From Rhizobium sp. SG_E_25_P2 (GTDB lineage Bacteria; Pseudomonadota; Alphaproteobacteria; Rhizobiales; Rhizobiaceae), in assembly GCF_029892285.1 (NCBI RefSeq), contig NZ_JARXVM010000009.1, forward strand, positions 159,941 through 223,940: DNA of 64,000 nucleotides. The letters run 5' to 3'. Shown here one piece after another: positions 9,991-18,902 of the stretch; the stretch's first letter is position 1; the number at the start of each line of letters is the position of its first letter. Under the pieces are notes generated by a model. It worked only from the letters and a program-made list of their open reading frames with translations. It had not been told where the DNA came from and did not search any database. Both the position numbers and the translations under genes were made by a program.

Positions 9991-9999
9991 GTGGTTGAA
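9982..9999. promoter_or_regulatory. ArsR operator 1 (perfect palindrome over start codon)
   Basis: TTCAACCATGTGGTTGAA is a perfect 18-bp palindrome. Its arm overlaps the -10 element, and it contains the arsR start codon. It shares the CAACC/GGTTG half-site with the second palindrome about 40 bases upstream of the gene. Confidence 0.75.
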
Positions 10000-10026
10000 T
10001 ATTTTTGATCGGCGCTTAATTGTCAA
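9998..10026 (-). promoter_or_regulatory. Sigma-70-type promoter of arsR-SRPBCC
   Basis: On the minus strand, a consensus -35 TTGACA (10026-10021), a 17-base spacer and AATATT (10003-9998) as -10. Only seven bases separate the -10 from the ATG at 9990. The first transcribed base would be at or within a base or two of the start codon, and no Shine-Dalgarno sequence is present. Confidence 0.65.
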
Positions 10027-10038
10027 CCGATTGGTTGA
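10023..10038. promoter_or_regulatory. ArsR operator 2 (perfect palindrome over -35)
   Basis: TCAACCGATTGGTTGA is a 16-bp dyad with perfect six-base arms. It overlaps the -35 box TTGACA and shares its half-site with operator 1. The centres are about 40 bp apart, so repressor on both sites would bracket the promoter. Confidence 0.7.
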
Positions 10039-10100
10039 ATAAAAATCCCGATCTGCGCCAGCCGCGTTGCGGTTGGCTTATGCTGCGCTGGAATGAAAGG

Positions 10101-11246
10101 TCAGGACAGCCGATCGAGGATCTTGCCGAGCATCGTCCGGCATGCCTCCATCTGGCTGAGTTCGATGAATTCGTCGGGCTTGTGGCCCTGCTCCATATCG
10201 CCGGGGCCGCAGACGATCGAAGGCGCGCCGAAGGCCTGTTCGAACAACCCGCCTTCCGTGCCGAAAGAGACCTTGAATTGCTGGCCGCCGGAGAGCGATT
10301 TCACCGTCTCGGTCGCCTTGCCGCGCGGATCGACATTGAGGCCCGGATAAGTGTTGAAGATGTCGAGGCGAATGCCGGTTTCCGGGAAACGCTTCCGTCC
10401 CTCTTCGGTGATCCGCTCGGCCTTGTCGAAAAGTCTGGCCATATAGGCCAAGGGATCGTCGCCGGCGAGGTTGCGGATTTCGAAATCGAGACGGCAGGCG
10501 TCGGGCACGATGTTGAGCGCGGTGCCGCCCTGGATCACGCCGGCATGCAGCGTGGTGTAGGGCACGGTGTAATCGTCATCGCGGGGCCCGGAGGCCTCGA
10601 TATCGGCCTGGATGGCGCGCACTTCCGCCAGAAGCTCTGTCGCCATATAGATGGCGTTGAGGCCGGTGGGCGCCAGCGCCGAATGGGCGGAATGGCCGGT
10701 GCAATAGGCCTTGACGCCGGTCTTGCCCTTATGGCCGGTGGCGACCTGCATGGCGGTGGGTTCGCCGATCAACACCCATTCCGGATCGATGCCGGCAGTC
10801 GCCAATTCATCCAGCATCGGGCGAACGCCGACGCAGCCGATTTCTTCGTCATAGGAAAAGGCGAGATGCAACGGACGGGTTAGCCGGCGCTCGGTGGCGG
10901 CTGCCGCTGCTTCCATGGCGCAGGCGATGAAGCCTTTCATATCCGTGGTCCCGCGTCCATAGAAGCGGTCGCCCTTGCGGCTCATGCGGAAGGGATCGAC
11001 CGTCCAGGCCTGGCCATCGACCGGCACGACGTCGGTATGGCCTGAGAGCACGATGCCCCCCGGCCCTTCCGGTCCAATCGTGGCGAAAAGCGAGGCGCGG
11101 TCGCCATTCTCGTGTGGGAACAATCGGGAGGGAATGCCGGCCGCCGCCAGCGCATCGGCGATATAGCGGATCAGATCGATATTGCCGTCTCGGCTCACGG
11201 ACGGAAAAGCGATCAATCGGTCGAGAATGTCATAGGCGCTGGTCAT
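10101..11246 (-). CDS. argE: Acetylornithine deacetylase
   Basis: A 381-residue M20-family metallohydrolase that removes acetyl from N-acetylornithine or a similar acylated amino acid. Visible signatures are the first metal motif SGHTDVVPVDG, GRGTTDMKGF with the bridging Asp, and the catalytic EEIGCVG. The dimerisation domain contains GHSAHSALAPTGLNAI. The start at 11246 gives the standard N-terminus; the ATG at 11288 would add 14 unrelated residues. It follows the divergently organised LysR gene by about 70 bases on the same strand and could be co-transcribed with it. Confidence 0.9.
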   Translation of the reverse strand: MTSAYDILDRLIAFPSVSRDGNIDLIRYIADALAAAGIPSRLFPHENGDRASLFATIGPEGPGGIVLSGHTDVVPVDGQAWTVDPFRMSRKGDRFYGRGTTDMKGFIACAMEAAAAATERRLTRPLHLAFSYDEEIGCVGVRPMLDELATAGIDPEWVLIGEPTAMQVATGHKGKTGVKAYCTGHSAHSALAPTGLNAIYMATELLAEVRAIQADIEASGPRDDDYTVPYTTLHAGVIQGGTALNIVPDACRLDFEIRNLAGDDPLAYMARLFDKAERITEEGRKRFPETGIRLDIFNTYPGLNVDPRGKATETVKSLSGGQQFKVSFGTEGGLFEQAFGAPSIVCGPGDMEQGHKPDEFIELSQMEACRTMLGKILDRLS

Positions 11247-11314
11247 GCGAGGCGATTCCTGTTTGCCGCAAACTACCGCTGCGACCATGGCGGACGCAAG
11301 GACGCATCGCGACG

Positions 11315-12172
11315 TCAGGGCGCCGCGCGCAGATTGATCGCCTTGCGCATGATTTCTTCGGTGAGCGCCGAGGTGAGCGCCTTGTCAGCCCCTCGCCGCT
11401 CGACAAGCACGAATTCGACATCCTCGAGTTCGGGAAGACGCCCAGTGGGGATTTCGCGAAGTCCAGACGGCGCGAGGCTGCGCGGCTGTACGAACACGCC
11501 CATTCCTGCCTTTGCGGCTGCGGTCAGCCCGCTCAGACTGCCGCAGGTGCAGCTGATCCGCCAAGCGACGCCTGCGGCGGTCAGGGCTTCGAGCGCGATC
11601 GATCGGGTGACGCTCGGCGATGGAAAGGCGATCAGCGGCAAAGGGACTTGCATGAGGGCATGGTCTGGATCGCGGGCCAGCCAGACCAGCGGTTCGCGAT
11701 GCAGCAGTGCGCCGCGTGTTTCTCCCAATCGCCGCTTGGCGAGCACCAGATCAATTTCGCCATTTTCCTGCATCTGGAACAGTGGACCCGAGAGCGCGAC
11801 CGTTAGTTCGAGATCCACGGATGGATGCGAACGGGCGAAACCTTCAAGGATGAGCGGTAACTGGCTGTTGACCAGATCTTCGGAGACGCCGAAGCGGATG
11901 CGGCCGCGAAGATCGCCAGCGCGGAAATGGCGTTCGGCCCGGTCGGCGATGGCCAGCATGTCGCGGGCATAGCCGATCATGGCCTCGCCGTCGATTGACA
12001 GCGCCACCCGATGCGTGTCGCGCGACAGCAGCTTTCGCCCGACTGTCGTTTCGAGCTTCTGGATATGTTGGCTGACGGTGGATTGGCCGAGACCCAGCCG
12101 CTCGGCGGCGAGCGTGAAGCTGCCCGTCTCTTCGACGGCGACGAAAGACCGGAGTTGCGAGAGGTCGAGCAT
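11315..12172 (-). CDS. LysR family transcriptional regulator
   Basis: A 285-residue LysR regulator. The N-terminal helix-turn-helix is FTLAAERLGLGQSTVSQHIQKLE, followed by a type II periplasmic-binding-like effector domain beginning at LRGRIRFGVSEDL. The gene is divergent from the SBF-like transporter, and the short 84-base gap contains an ATTTC-N9-GAAAT dyad of LysR type. It therefore most likely controls that transporter and itself. Its effector is unknown. Confidence 0.9.
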   Translation of the reverse strand: MLDLSQLRSFVAVEETGSFTLAAERLGLGQSTVSQHIQKLETTVGRKLLSRDTHRVALSIDGEAMIGYARDMLAIADRAERHFRAGDLRGRIRFGVSEDLVNSQLPLILEGFARSHPSVDLELTVALSGPLFQMQENGEIDLVLAKRRLGETRGALLHREPLVWLARDPDHALMQVPLPLIAFPSPSVTRSIALEALTAAGVAWRISCTCGSLSGLTAAAKAGMGVFVQPRSLAPSGLREIPTGRLPELEDVEFVLVERRGADKALTSALTEEIMRKAINLRAAP

Positions 12173-12198
12173 GGTTATCGGAATCTACAATGAGTGTT

Positions 12199-12217
12199 AT
12201 TTCTTGTATTGCGAAAT
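12199..12217. promoter_or_regulatory. Candidate LysR box
   Basis: ATTTC (12199-12203), nine bases, GAAAT (12213-12217): a dyad with the T-N11-A core expected of LysR sites, in the divergent gap between the regulator and the transporter. Short arms make this a modest prediction. Confidence 0.4.
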
Positions 12218-12256
12218 GTGATGAAAGACAATTGGCGCGATCACAAGGATTTCGTC

Positions 12257-13246
12257 ATGCGCCGCTATATTCCCAACAGCTTCACGCTGATGCTCATCGC
12301 CACCGTCATTGTTGCCTCGTTGCTGCCGGCGAGCGGCGCTTTCGCGGATTGGTTTGGGGTCGCCACCGACATCGCCATTGCGCTGTTGTTCTTCCTGCAT
12401 GGCGCGCGCCTGTCGCGCGAGACGGTGATCAAGGGCATGCTGCATTGGCGGCTTCATCTGGTGATCTTGTCGGTGACCTTCATCGTCTTCCCGCTTCTCG
12501 GGCTGGGGCTCGGCTTTCTGCCGGAAAGCCTGTTGCCGCAGCCGCTCTATCTCGGCTTGCTTTATCTCTGCGTCCTGCCGTCCACGGTGCAGTCGTCGAT
12601 CGCCTTCACCTCCATGGCGGGCGGCAATGTGCCGGCGGCGGTGTGCTCGGCTTCGGCCTCAAACATCATCGGCATGTTCCTGACGCCGCTTCTGGTCTAT
12701 TTCCTGTTCTCGCTCGGCAATGGCGGCAGCGGATTTTCGTTGGGCGGTCTCGAAAAGATCCTGTTGCAATTGCTGGCTCCTTTCGTGGTCGGTCAGATTG
12801 TGCAGCCCTGGGTCGGCGACTGGGTGCGGTCGAAGAAGAACCTCCTTCTGCCCGTCGATCGCGGTTCGATCCTGATGGTTGTCTATCTGGCCTTCAGCCA
12901 TGCGGTGATCGAGGGCGTCTGGAGCGATTTTTCGCTGCGCGATCTCGCTGTTGTCGCGGTGATCGATATGCTGCTGCTCGCTTTGGTGCTGACGCTGACC
13001 TATTGGGGATCGAAGGCGCTGGGTTTCAATCGCGAGGACGAGATCGTCATCGTCTTCTGCGGCTCCAAGAAGAGCCTGGCGAGCGGCGTGCCCATGGCCA
13101 ACGCCCTGTTCGCCGGGCCGATGATCGGCTCTATCGTGCTGCCGATCATGTTGTTTCATCAGATCCAGCTGATGGCGTGCGCGGTGATCGCCGAGCGCTA
13201 TGCGGCGGCGCGCCGTCGTTCGGCGCCAGAGCCCGCCGCCGCCTGA
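12257..13246 (+). CDS. Bile acid:sodium symporter-like transporter (SBF_like/YfeH type)
   Basis: A 329-residue inner-membrane transporter with about ten hydrophobic segments, of the YfeH/SLC10A7-type SBF_like family. Recognisable pieces are MRRYIPNSFTLML at the start, LLFFLHGARLSRE, LPSTVQSSIAFTSMAGGNVPAA and FCGSKKSLASGVPMANALF. I place the start at 12257 because AAGGA sits eight bases upstream and the family motif begins there; the frame is open from 12194. It ends three bases before the convergent isochorismatase-family gene. The substrate is not known for most members. Confidence 0.88.
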   Translation: MRRYIPNSFTLMLIATVIVASLLPASGAFADWFGVATDIAIALLFFLHGARLSRETVIKGMLHWRLHLVILSVTFIVFPLLGLGLGFLPESLLPQPLYLGLLYLCVLPSTVQSSIAFTSMAGGNVPAAVCSASASNIIGMFLTPLLVYFLFSLGNGGSGFSLGGLEKILLQLLAPFVVGQIVQPWVGDWVRSKKNLLLPVDRGSILMVVYLAFSHAVIEGVWSDFSLRDLAVVAVIDMLLLALVLTLTYWGSKALGFNREDEIVIVFCGSKKSLASGVPMANALFAGPMIGSIVLPIMLFHQIQLMACAVIAERYAAARRRSAPEPAAA

Positions 13247-13249
13247 GGT

Positions 13250-13873
13250 TTAAAGCGTGGCGATGAAGTCGAGGACTTCCGCTTCCGAGACCACATCGGC
13301 ATATTTGGCGTTCATGTCGAACAGATTGGCCTCATGCGGGGCGGGATGCCGGTCGCCGCAGGCGTCGGCGACGACAGTGGTGATGAAGCCATGCGACATG
13401 GCGTCGACACAGCTCGCCCGCACACAGCCGCTGGTGGTGAGGCCGGTGAGGACGACATTGTCCACGCCCATCGAGGTCAAGAGCGGCGCAAGCGACGTGC
13501 CGAAGAAGGCGCTGGGATATTGCTTGGAGATCACGAATTCATCGGCTTCAGGCACAAGTCCGGCGGGCCATGCGCCGAGCGGATTGCCGGCCGTGAACGA
13601 GGCGAGCGGCTTTGCCTTCTGGAAAAAGCGGCCGCCATCCAGACCCGTGGGATGCAGCACGACGCCCGTGATGATGACGGGGACGCCTTTCACACGCGCG
13701 GCGGCGCGGATGCGCAGCGCGCTTTGAAGCGCCGCGTCCACCCCTGCGTAAAGTGGGCTGGACGGTTCGAAATAGGCCTGAACGAAATCGACCAGAACCA
13801 GCGCCGGCTTCTTGCCGAAGCCGATGCGGTTGTCATAGGCGCGAGCGTAATTTTCCTTGAGATCGGCATCCAT
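13250..13873 (-). CDS. Isochorismatase-family amidohydrolase (N-carbamoylsarcosine amidase-like)
   Basis: A 207-residue cysteine hydrolase. The catalytic triad of the family is visible: Asp29 in LVLVDF, Lys117 in ISKQYPSAFFGT and Cys150 in GLTTSGCVRASC. The SGCVRA block and N-terminus resemble N-carbamoylsarcosine amidase or maleamate amidase rather than RutB. It is the last gene of the rutA-led minus-strand operon, 11 bases after the lyase-type gene. Functionally it could replace RutB by hydrolysing a ureido or amide product of ring cleavage (inference). Confidence 0.87.
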   Translation of the reverse strand: MDADLKENYARAYDNRIGFGKKPALVLVDFVQAYFEPSSPLYAGVDAALQSALRIRAAARVKGVPVIITGVVLHPTGLDGGRFFQKAKPLASFTAGNPLGAWPAGLVPEADEFVISKQYPSAFFGTSLAPLLTSMGVDNVVLTGLTTSGCVRASCVDAMSHGFITTVVADACGDRHPAPHEANLFDMNAKYADVVSEAEVLDFIATL

Positions 13874-13884
13874 GTCGGCGTTCC

Positions 13885-14745
13885 TTAGGTTTCCGCATAG
13901 GTCTTTTCGAAGCTCCAGACGTCTTCGAAGCCCAAAAGCGTATTGAAGTCCTTGAAGGGATAGAGATCCACCGCATCGGTGGTGACGCCATTGTCGAGAA
14001 GATCCCGATAGGCGGCGCGAACGGCTTGTCCATGCGCGAGAAAGCCAAGCGCCGGGTAGATCGCTACGCCATAACCGAGCGATTTGAGCGTTTCGACCGG
14101 CATCAGCGGGGTGCGCCCGCCATTGACCATATTGGCGAGCAGAGGTCTGTCGATGGCGGCGGCGATCTCGCGGACTTCCTCTTCGCTCTCTGGCGATTCC
14201 ACGAAAATGATGTCGGCGCCGGCCTTCGCATAGGCCTGGCCGCGGCGGATCGCCTCCGCAAGACCGAGGCCGGTGCGCGCGTCCGTCCGGGCGATGATCA
14301 GAAAATCATCGCTTGTACGACTGTCGACGGCGACCTGGATCTTTCGCACCATGTCTTCCATCGGCACGACGCGGCGATTGGGCGTATGGCCGCATTTCTT
14401 CGGAAATTCCTGATCTTCCAGCTGGATGGCGCTGACGCCGGCCTGTTCGTAGCCCCGCACAGTATGGCGCACATTCAGGAGGCCGCCATAGCCGGTGTCT
14501 GCGTCGGCGATCACCGGCGTCTTCGTGCGCGCGACGATCTGGGCGATGCGCTCGATCATATCGCGATAAGTTGCAATTCCGGCGTCGGGAATGCCGAGAT
14601 AGGAGGCGACGGTCCCGTAACCGGTGACGTAGAGGGCTGGAAATCCCATCGTATCGGCGATGAGCGCTGAGATCAGTTCATAGACGCCTGGGGCGAGAAT
14701 GAACCGTTTTTCCGTGAGCGCCAGTTTCAGTGCGGGATCTGCCAT
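13885..14745 (-). CDS. PEP mutase/isocitrate lyase superfamily enzyme
   Basis: A 286-residue TIM-barrel enzyme of the PEPM/ICL superfamily, which makes or breaks C-C or P-C bonds next to a carboxylate. Metal-site motif DADTGYG is at residues 81-87, LEDQ near 110, and the lyase-type KKCGH with Cys118 at residues 116-120. The Cys marks a lyase (methylisocitrate, dimethylmalate or oxaloacetate type) rather than a mutase. It overlaps the upstream amidase gene by 19 bases. In this operon it would cleave the carbon skeleton left after amide removal (inference). Confidence 0.86.
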   Translation of the reverse strand: MADPALKLALTEKRFILAPGVYELISALIADTMGFPALYVTGYGTVASYLGIPDAGIATYRDMIERIAQIVARTKTPVIADADTGYGGLLNVRHTVRGYEQAGVSAIQLEDQEFPKKCGHTPNRRVVPMEDMVRKIQVAVDSRTSDDFLIIARTDARTGLGLAEAIRRGQAYAKAGADIIFVESPESEEEVREIAAAIDRPLLANMVNGGRTPLMPVETLKSLGYGVAIYPALGFLAHGQAVRAAYRDLLDNGVTTDAVDLYPFKDFNTLLGFEDVWSFEKTYAET

Positions 14746-16052
14746 GCGAACTCCAGGGGCTTATGGGCATTAAGGACCGGCGCGATGCGGGCCGCGACGG
14801 CAAGGAGCGAAGGGTCTGAAAAACGCGGACCCAACAGGGTGACGCCGATCGGCAGAGCGAAACCGGAAAGCGGCGCATGCAATGCGGGAACGCCGAGCAG
14901 CGTCCAGATGGCGTTGAACACGGGATCGCCCGGCCGTCGTCCAACCGGCGCGAAACCTGGAGCGCTGGGCGCGATCACCACGTCGAAATCGGATGCCAGC
15001 AGATCGAAATCGACCCGCGCTTCTGCTGCGGCGTCATAGGCGGCGCGGAGATCGGCGAGCGAGCGCCGGTCGCGGTTTTCCACCCGGTGATGAAAATCAT
15101 CATGCAGATCGGCGCCGAAACGGCGGGCAAGATTGCGGAAGGCGGCGGCGCCCTCGCGATGCAGGATCGTGCGATGGTGATGATCGAGTTCGGCGAAGGA
15201 CGGCGGAAGTTCGAGATGGCGTATGTCCCATCCCGCCTCGCGCAACCGGTCCCCGGCAGCTGCGAGCGCGGCTTGGGCGTCGCCATCGAGCTTTTCGGCA
15301 TGCGGGCCTCGGGCGATCGCGATTGATAGGTCTTGGGAGCCCTTGGATGGGCGGATTGCCTCGGTCAGACCGAAAACGCCGGCGAGGAGCGAAAGATCTT
15401 CGACGGAGCGGGCGTGCCAACCGATAGTGTCGAGGCTGTTGGCGTAAGTCTTCACCCCTTCCCGGCTGACCAGTCCGAAAGACGGCTTGAACGCGTAGAC
15501 GCCGCAGAAGGAGGCCGGCCGGATGGTCGAGCCGCCAGTCTGCGTGGCGAGCGCCAGCGGAACATGTCCATCCGCCACGCCGGCGGCGGACCCGGCGGAT
15601 GAGCCGCCCGACGTTCTCGTCAAATCGACGGGATTTCCCGTCGCGGCGTCACGTCCGGCTGCGGCGAATTCCGTCGTGTCGGTCTTTCCGAGAATGATCG
15701 CGCCTTCTGCGCGCAGGAGATCGACCGGAGCGGCATCAGCCGCAGGCTGGAAATTCGAAAAGAGCGGCGAGTTATGTGTGGTCGGCAGATCCCTGGTGTC
15801 GAACACGTCCTTCACGCCGACCGGGAGGCCATGAAGCCGACCGCGCTTGCTCAGGGGAACGGCGTCTGCGTCTTCCGCCATCTCAAGGGCGCGGGGATGG
15901 ATCGCCAGCCAAGCCTTGACCGCGCCATCCCGCGCAGCGATCCGTTTGAGACAGGCTGCGATGAGGTCACGGGAGGTTAAATCCCCTGCCCGCAGACGCG
16001 ACGCAGCCTCCGTTGCGGTCAATCCGTGAAGCGGAACAGCGTTTGACGTCAC
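14727..16052 (-). CDS. Amidase signature family hydrolase (2 of 3 at this locus)
   Basis: A 441-residue amidase with the Ser-cisSer-Lys triad: Lys in GVKDVFDTRDLPTT near residue 78, TSGGSSAGSAAG with the cis-Ser, and nucleophile Ser in QTGGSTIRPASFCG. It overlaps the preceding amidase by ATGA and the next gene by 19 bases, so it is firmly inside the rutA operon. The family hydrolyses amides, ureides or carbamoyl groups. The specific substrate is not deducible. Confidence 0.9.
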   Translation of the reverse strand: MTSNAVPLHGLTATEAASRLRAGDLTSRDLIAACLKRIAARDGAVKAWLAIHPRALEMAEDADAVPLSKRGRLHGLPVGVKDVFDTRDLPTTHNSPLFSNFQPAADAAPVDLLRAEGAIILGKTDTTEFAAAGRDAATGNPVDLTRTSGGSSAGSAAGVADGHVPLALATQTGGSTIRPASFCGVYAFKPSFGLVSREGVKTYANSLDTIGWHARSVEDLSLLAGVFGLTEAIRPSKGSQDLSIAIARGPHAEKLDGDAQAALAAAGDRLREAGWDIRHLELPPSFAELDHHHRTILHREGAAAFRNLARRFGADLHDDFHHRVENRDRRSLADLRAAYDAAAEARVDFDLLASDFDVVIAPSAPGFAPVGRRPGDPVFNAIWTLLGVPALHAPLSGFALPIGVTLLGPRFSDPSLLAVAARIAPVLNAHKPLEFAWQIPH

Positions 16053-17578
16053 AGTCCGGCCCCCGGAGGCATGGCGTTATGGTGATCGGTCGCATTCTGA
16101 AAGGCGATGGCCGCCTCCAGACACAGAACATCTTCGCCTGGCCGGCTGATAATCTGTATGCCGGTCGGCAATCCTGCGGCGCCGAAACCCGATGGCGCCA
16201 TGAGCGCCGGAAAGCCTGTGACGTCGAAGATCATGGTGTTGCGCGAAATGATATGCTGAAAGGCGACCGCCTCGCCGTTGATGTCGACCGTCATCGTATC
16301 GAGCCTGCCTGCTTCCCCGCCGATCCCGGGGGTGATCATCACATCGACCTCCGCCATCGCGGCGCCCAACGCGGCCTGGGCGTCGATCCTTGCCTGCAGC
16401 GCGGAGATGTAGTCGACGGCCGAATAACCAAGGCCGTTGCGGAGCCTGACGAGAAGTCCAGGATCGAAAAGCTCGGCGCGGTCGAGACGATCATGCTGGA
16501 GCGCCGCCAATTCGCTCTGCAGGATGATCCAGCCGGCTTCGTGCCAGGGGGCGATGTCGATCGGCGGCATGTCAATCAGCCGATGTCCGAGCGCGTCGAA
16601 CACTTTCAGCGCTATGCCCCAATTCTCCAGCACCGAGCGATCGACGCGCTCGGTGAACCAGGTCTGCGGCACGCCGATCCTCAACGGCCGGCCGGGCGGC
16701 TGCGCCGAGAGCGTCGCGCATCCGGCAATGACCGAGGGATCTGGCTCCGCCGTCATGAAGGGCAGGACGCGGGCAATATCGGCCGCGCTTCGAGCCATTG
16801 GCCCGACATGATCGAGTGTCCAGGACAGAGGCGCGACGCCCCGGCGCGAGACAAGCTCCCTGCTCGGCTTGAGACCGGTGGTTCCACACCAGCAGGACGG
16901 AACGCGGATCGAGCCGCCGGTGTCGGTGCCGAGCGCGAAAGGCATCAGGCGCGCGGCGAGCGCCGCCCCGGACCCAGTCGAGGATCCGCCCGTCCAGCGC
17001 GTTTCGTCCCAAGGATTATGCACCGCGCCAAAGCGTGGATTATGCGGCGAGCCGGCGGCAAATTCAGTGGTGGCGGTGATGGCCATGGGAATGGCGCCCG
17101 CCGCTCGCAATCGGCTCACGACATGCGCGTCCGCTGCAGCAATGCGGTCACCGGTGAATAATGAGCCACAGGTCACGCCTGCGCCGGCGACGTCGATAAT
17201 GTCCTTGACGCCGAAAGGGACGCCTTCCAGCGGTCGCGGTCGTCCCGCCGCCCAGCGACGGCTGCTGTCATCTGCCGCGGCTTGCGCATCCGGTGTGAGC
17301 CGCAGCACCGACTGGGTTCCTGCTGGCAACGCCTCGATCGCCGCGACGAGTTCGGCGACATAATCCAGGGGCGTGTAGGACGCGGAGGCGAAGGCGGACA
17401 GGAGATCTGCGATCCCCATGTCGCGCATCGGTCGCGTCAAGGGCGCCGCTATTGTCGGCAGGCCCATGACATGAAGCGGATGCGGCGGTCGACGAAAGGG
17501 AAGGTCCGCCCGCGTCGGATCCCGCCCATCAAGGGGGCCCTGCGCCTGTCCCGTGTCCGACACCCGCATCCGCGACAC
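16049..17578 (-). CDS. Amidase signature family hydrolase (1 of 3 at this locus)
   Basis: A second, distinct amidase-signature enzyme of 509 residues as drawn. Triad motifs are GVKDIIDVAGAGVTCGS (Lys), TGGSSTGSGAALA (cis-Ser) and GTDTGGSIRVPSCWCG (Ser). The start is uncertain. The frame opens with GTG at 17578, four bases after the RutA stop, with ATGs at 17569 and 17467. The first 40 residues look unconserved, so the true protein may be shorter. Its position directly after rutA suggests it acts early on the ring-opened product (inference). Confidence 0.88.
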   Translation of the reverse strand: MSRMRVSDTGQAQGPLDGRDPTRADLPFRRPPHPLHVMGLPTIAAPLTRPMRDMGIADLLSAFASASYTPLDYVAELVAAIEALPAGTQSVLRLTPDAQAAADDSSRRWAAGRPRPLEGVPFGVKDIIDVAGAGVTCGSLFTGDRIAAADAHVVSRLRAAGAIPMAITATTEFAAGSPHNPRFGAVHNPWDETRWTGGSSTGSGAALAARLMPFALGTDTGGSIRVPSCWCGTTGLKPSRELVSRRGVAPLSWTLDHVGPMARSAADIARVLPFMTAEPDPSVIAGCATLSAQPPGRPLRIGVPQTWFTERVDRSVLENWGIALKVFDALGHRLIDMPPIDIAPWHEAGWIILQSELAALQHDRLDRAELFDPGLLVRLRNGLGYSAVDYISALQARIDAQAALGAAMAEVDVMITPGIGGEAGRLDTMTVDINGEAVAFQHIISRNTMIFDVTGFPALMAPSGFGAAGLPTGIQIISRPGEDVLCLEAAIAFQNATDHHNAMPPGAGL

Positions 17579-17582
17579 CGGC

Positions 17583-18665
17583 CTATTCCGCGGCGATTTT
17601 AAGGGCGCTGCGGCTTTCCATCAGCGGCTGAATACGCTGCCCGAACTGGTCGAGACCGATCAGGAAGTCGTCGAAAGTCAGCATGATGCCCTTGGTGCCG
17701 GCAACGGTCGCGGCTTCGTCGAGCATGCGCGCGACGCTCGCATAGGAGCCCACCAACGTGCCCATGTTGAAATTGACGGCGCCTTCCGGGAGGTTGATCG
17801 ATTTTGCGGTCGAGGAGGCGTCGGCATTGGCGTCTTTCGAGCCCTGATCCGCCATCCAGGCGAGCGCGCCGACATCAGCGCCGGCGCGGTAGCTTTCCCA
17901 TTTCGCCTTGGCCAGCTCATCCGTCTCGTCGGCGATCACCATGAACAACACATAGGAGCCGACGTCGCGGCCGGTCTTGGCGGCGGCGGCGATCAGCCGC
18001 TCATTGTTGGGCGCATAGGCGGTGGGCGTGTTGATGCCCGAGCCCAGCACGAAATTGTAGTCGGCATATTGAGCGGCGAACTCCATGCCGCGCGGGCTCT
18101 GGCCTGCCGCGACGATTTCGATCTTGTGCTCGGGCATCGGCCGCATCTTGCAATCCTTCATGGTGAAGTGCTTGCCGTCGAAGGTGCATTCGCCCGTAGA
18201 CCAGAGCTCATTCATGATATGCACATATTCGGTCGAATAATCGTAGCGGTAGCCGAAATAGTCGTCCCCGGGCCAGATGCCCATCTGGTCGTATTCCGCC
18301 ATTTGCCAGCCGGAGACGATGTTGACGCCGAAGCGACCGGGCGCGACGGAATCGATCGTGGTCGCCATCCGCGCCACGATCGCCGGCGGCAGCGTCAGCA
18401 CGGCGGTGGAAGCGAACAGCTTGATGCGCTCGGTCACGGCGGCGAGCGACGCCATCAGCGTGAAGGATTCGAGATTGTAGTCCCAGAATTCGGTTTCGCC
18501 GCCGAAGCCGCGAAGCTTGATCATGGAAAGCGCGAAATCCAGGCCATAGCTCTCGGCCTTCTGGACGATCTGTTTGTTGAGCTCGAAGCTCGGCTTGTAT
18601 TGCGGCGCGGCGGTGGAGATGAGCCAGCCATTGTTGCCGATGGGAATGAAGACGCCAATATCCAT
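17583..18665 (-). CDS. rutA: RutA-type pyrimidine oxygenase (flavin-dependent)
   Basis: A 360-residue luciferase-like FMN-dependent oxygenase closely resembling RutA, which opens the uracil ring between N3 and C4 using FMNH2 and O2. Long blocks agree with my memory of the E. coli protein: [17 protein letters not shown] N-terminus, [37 protein letters not shown], and [18 protein letters not shown] near the C-terminus. It leads a five-gene minus-strand operon. A palindromic operator lies 46 bases upstream of its ATG. RutF is encoded about 8 kb away. The rest of the canonical rut set is missing, so the substrate may be a pyrimidine-like ring other than uracil. Confidence 0.92.
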   Translation of the reverse strand: MDIGVFIPIGNNGWLISTAAPQYKPSFELNKQIVQKAESYGLDFALSMIKLRGFGGETEFWDYNLESFTLMASLAAVTERIKLFASTAVLTLPPAIVARMATTIDSVAPGRFGVNIVSGWQMAEYDQMGIWPGDDYFGYRYDYSTEYVHIMNELWSTGECTFDGKHFTMKDCKMRPMPEHKIEIVAAGQSPRGMEFAAQYADYNFVLGSGINTPTAYAPNNERLIAAAAKTGRDVGSYVLFMVIADETDELAKAKWESYRAGADVGALAWMADQGSKDANADASSTAKSINLPEGAVNFNMGTLVGSYASVARMLDEAATVAGTKGIMLTFDDFLIGLDQFGQRIQPLMESRSALKIAAE

Positions 18666-18710
18666 TTTAGGTTCCCCTTTTCGTCAGTATTGTCGGAAGC
18701 GCGAGACTGT

Positions 18711-18722
18711 ATGTACGAACTA
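18711..18722. promoter_or_regulatory. GntR-type operator, copy 1 (rutA promoter)
   Basis: On the minus strand TAGTTCGTACAT, differing at one base from the copy at 19817-19828. It lies 46 bases upstream of the rutA ATG, inside the 237-base gap before the GntR gene. That gap otherwise holds only AT-rich promoter-like sequence (around 18723-18735). Confidence 0.6.
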
Positions 18723-18902
18723 ATGCAAAATTTTTTGGAGCTGTCCAGCCTAAAAATGACGCTTCTTTGTGCGCGCCTAAATCATGTGCAGTCGCCTGAA
18801 ATCCATGCGGACCCCGGCGCCGATGATCGCATCAGGTTGAATGAACAATAGGCGACGGTCGCGCGTGAGGCGCGTCTGGAAAGCGAAGCGTGTGGGGAAG
18901 GG

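Noticed and set aside
10057..10077. GCCAGCCGC/GCGGTTGGC hairpin as terminator of argE
   Set aside because: The T-run on the minus strand begins about ten bases after the stem, too far for a convincing intrinsic terminator.
13250..13873. Calling the isochorismatase-family gene rutB
   Set aside because: Its N-terminus and SGCVRA active-site block fit N-carbamoylsarcosine/maleamate amidases better than RutB. A functional substitute is possible but not the same subgroup.
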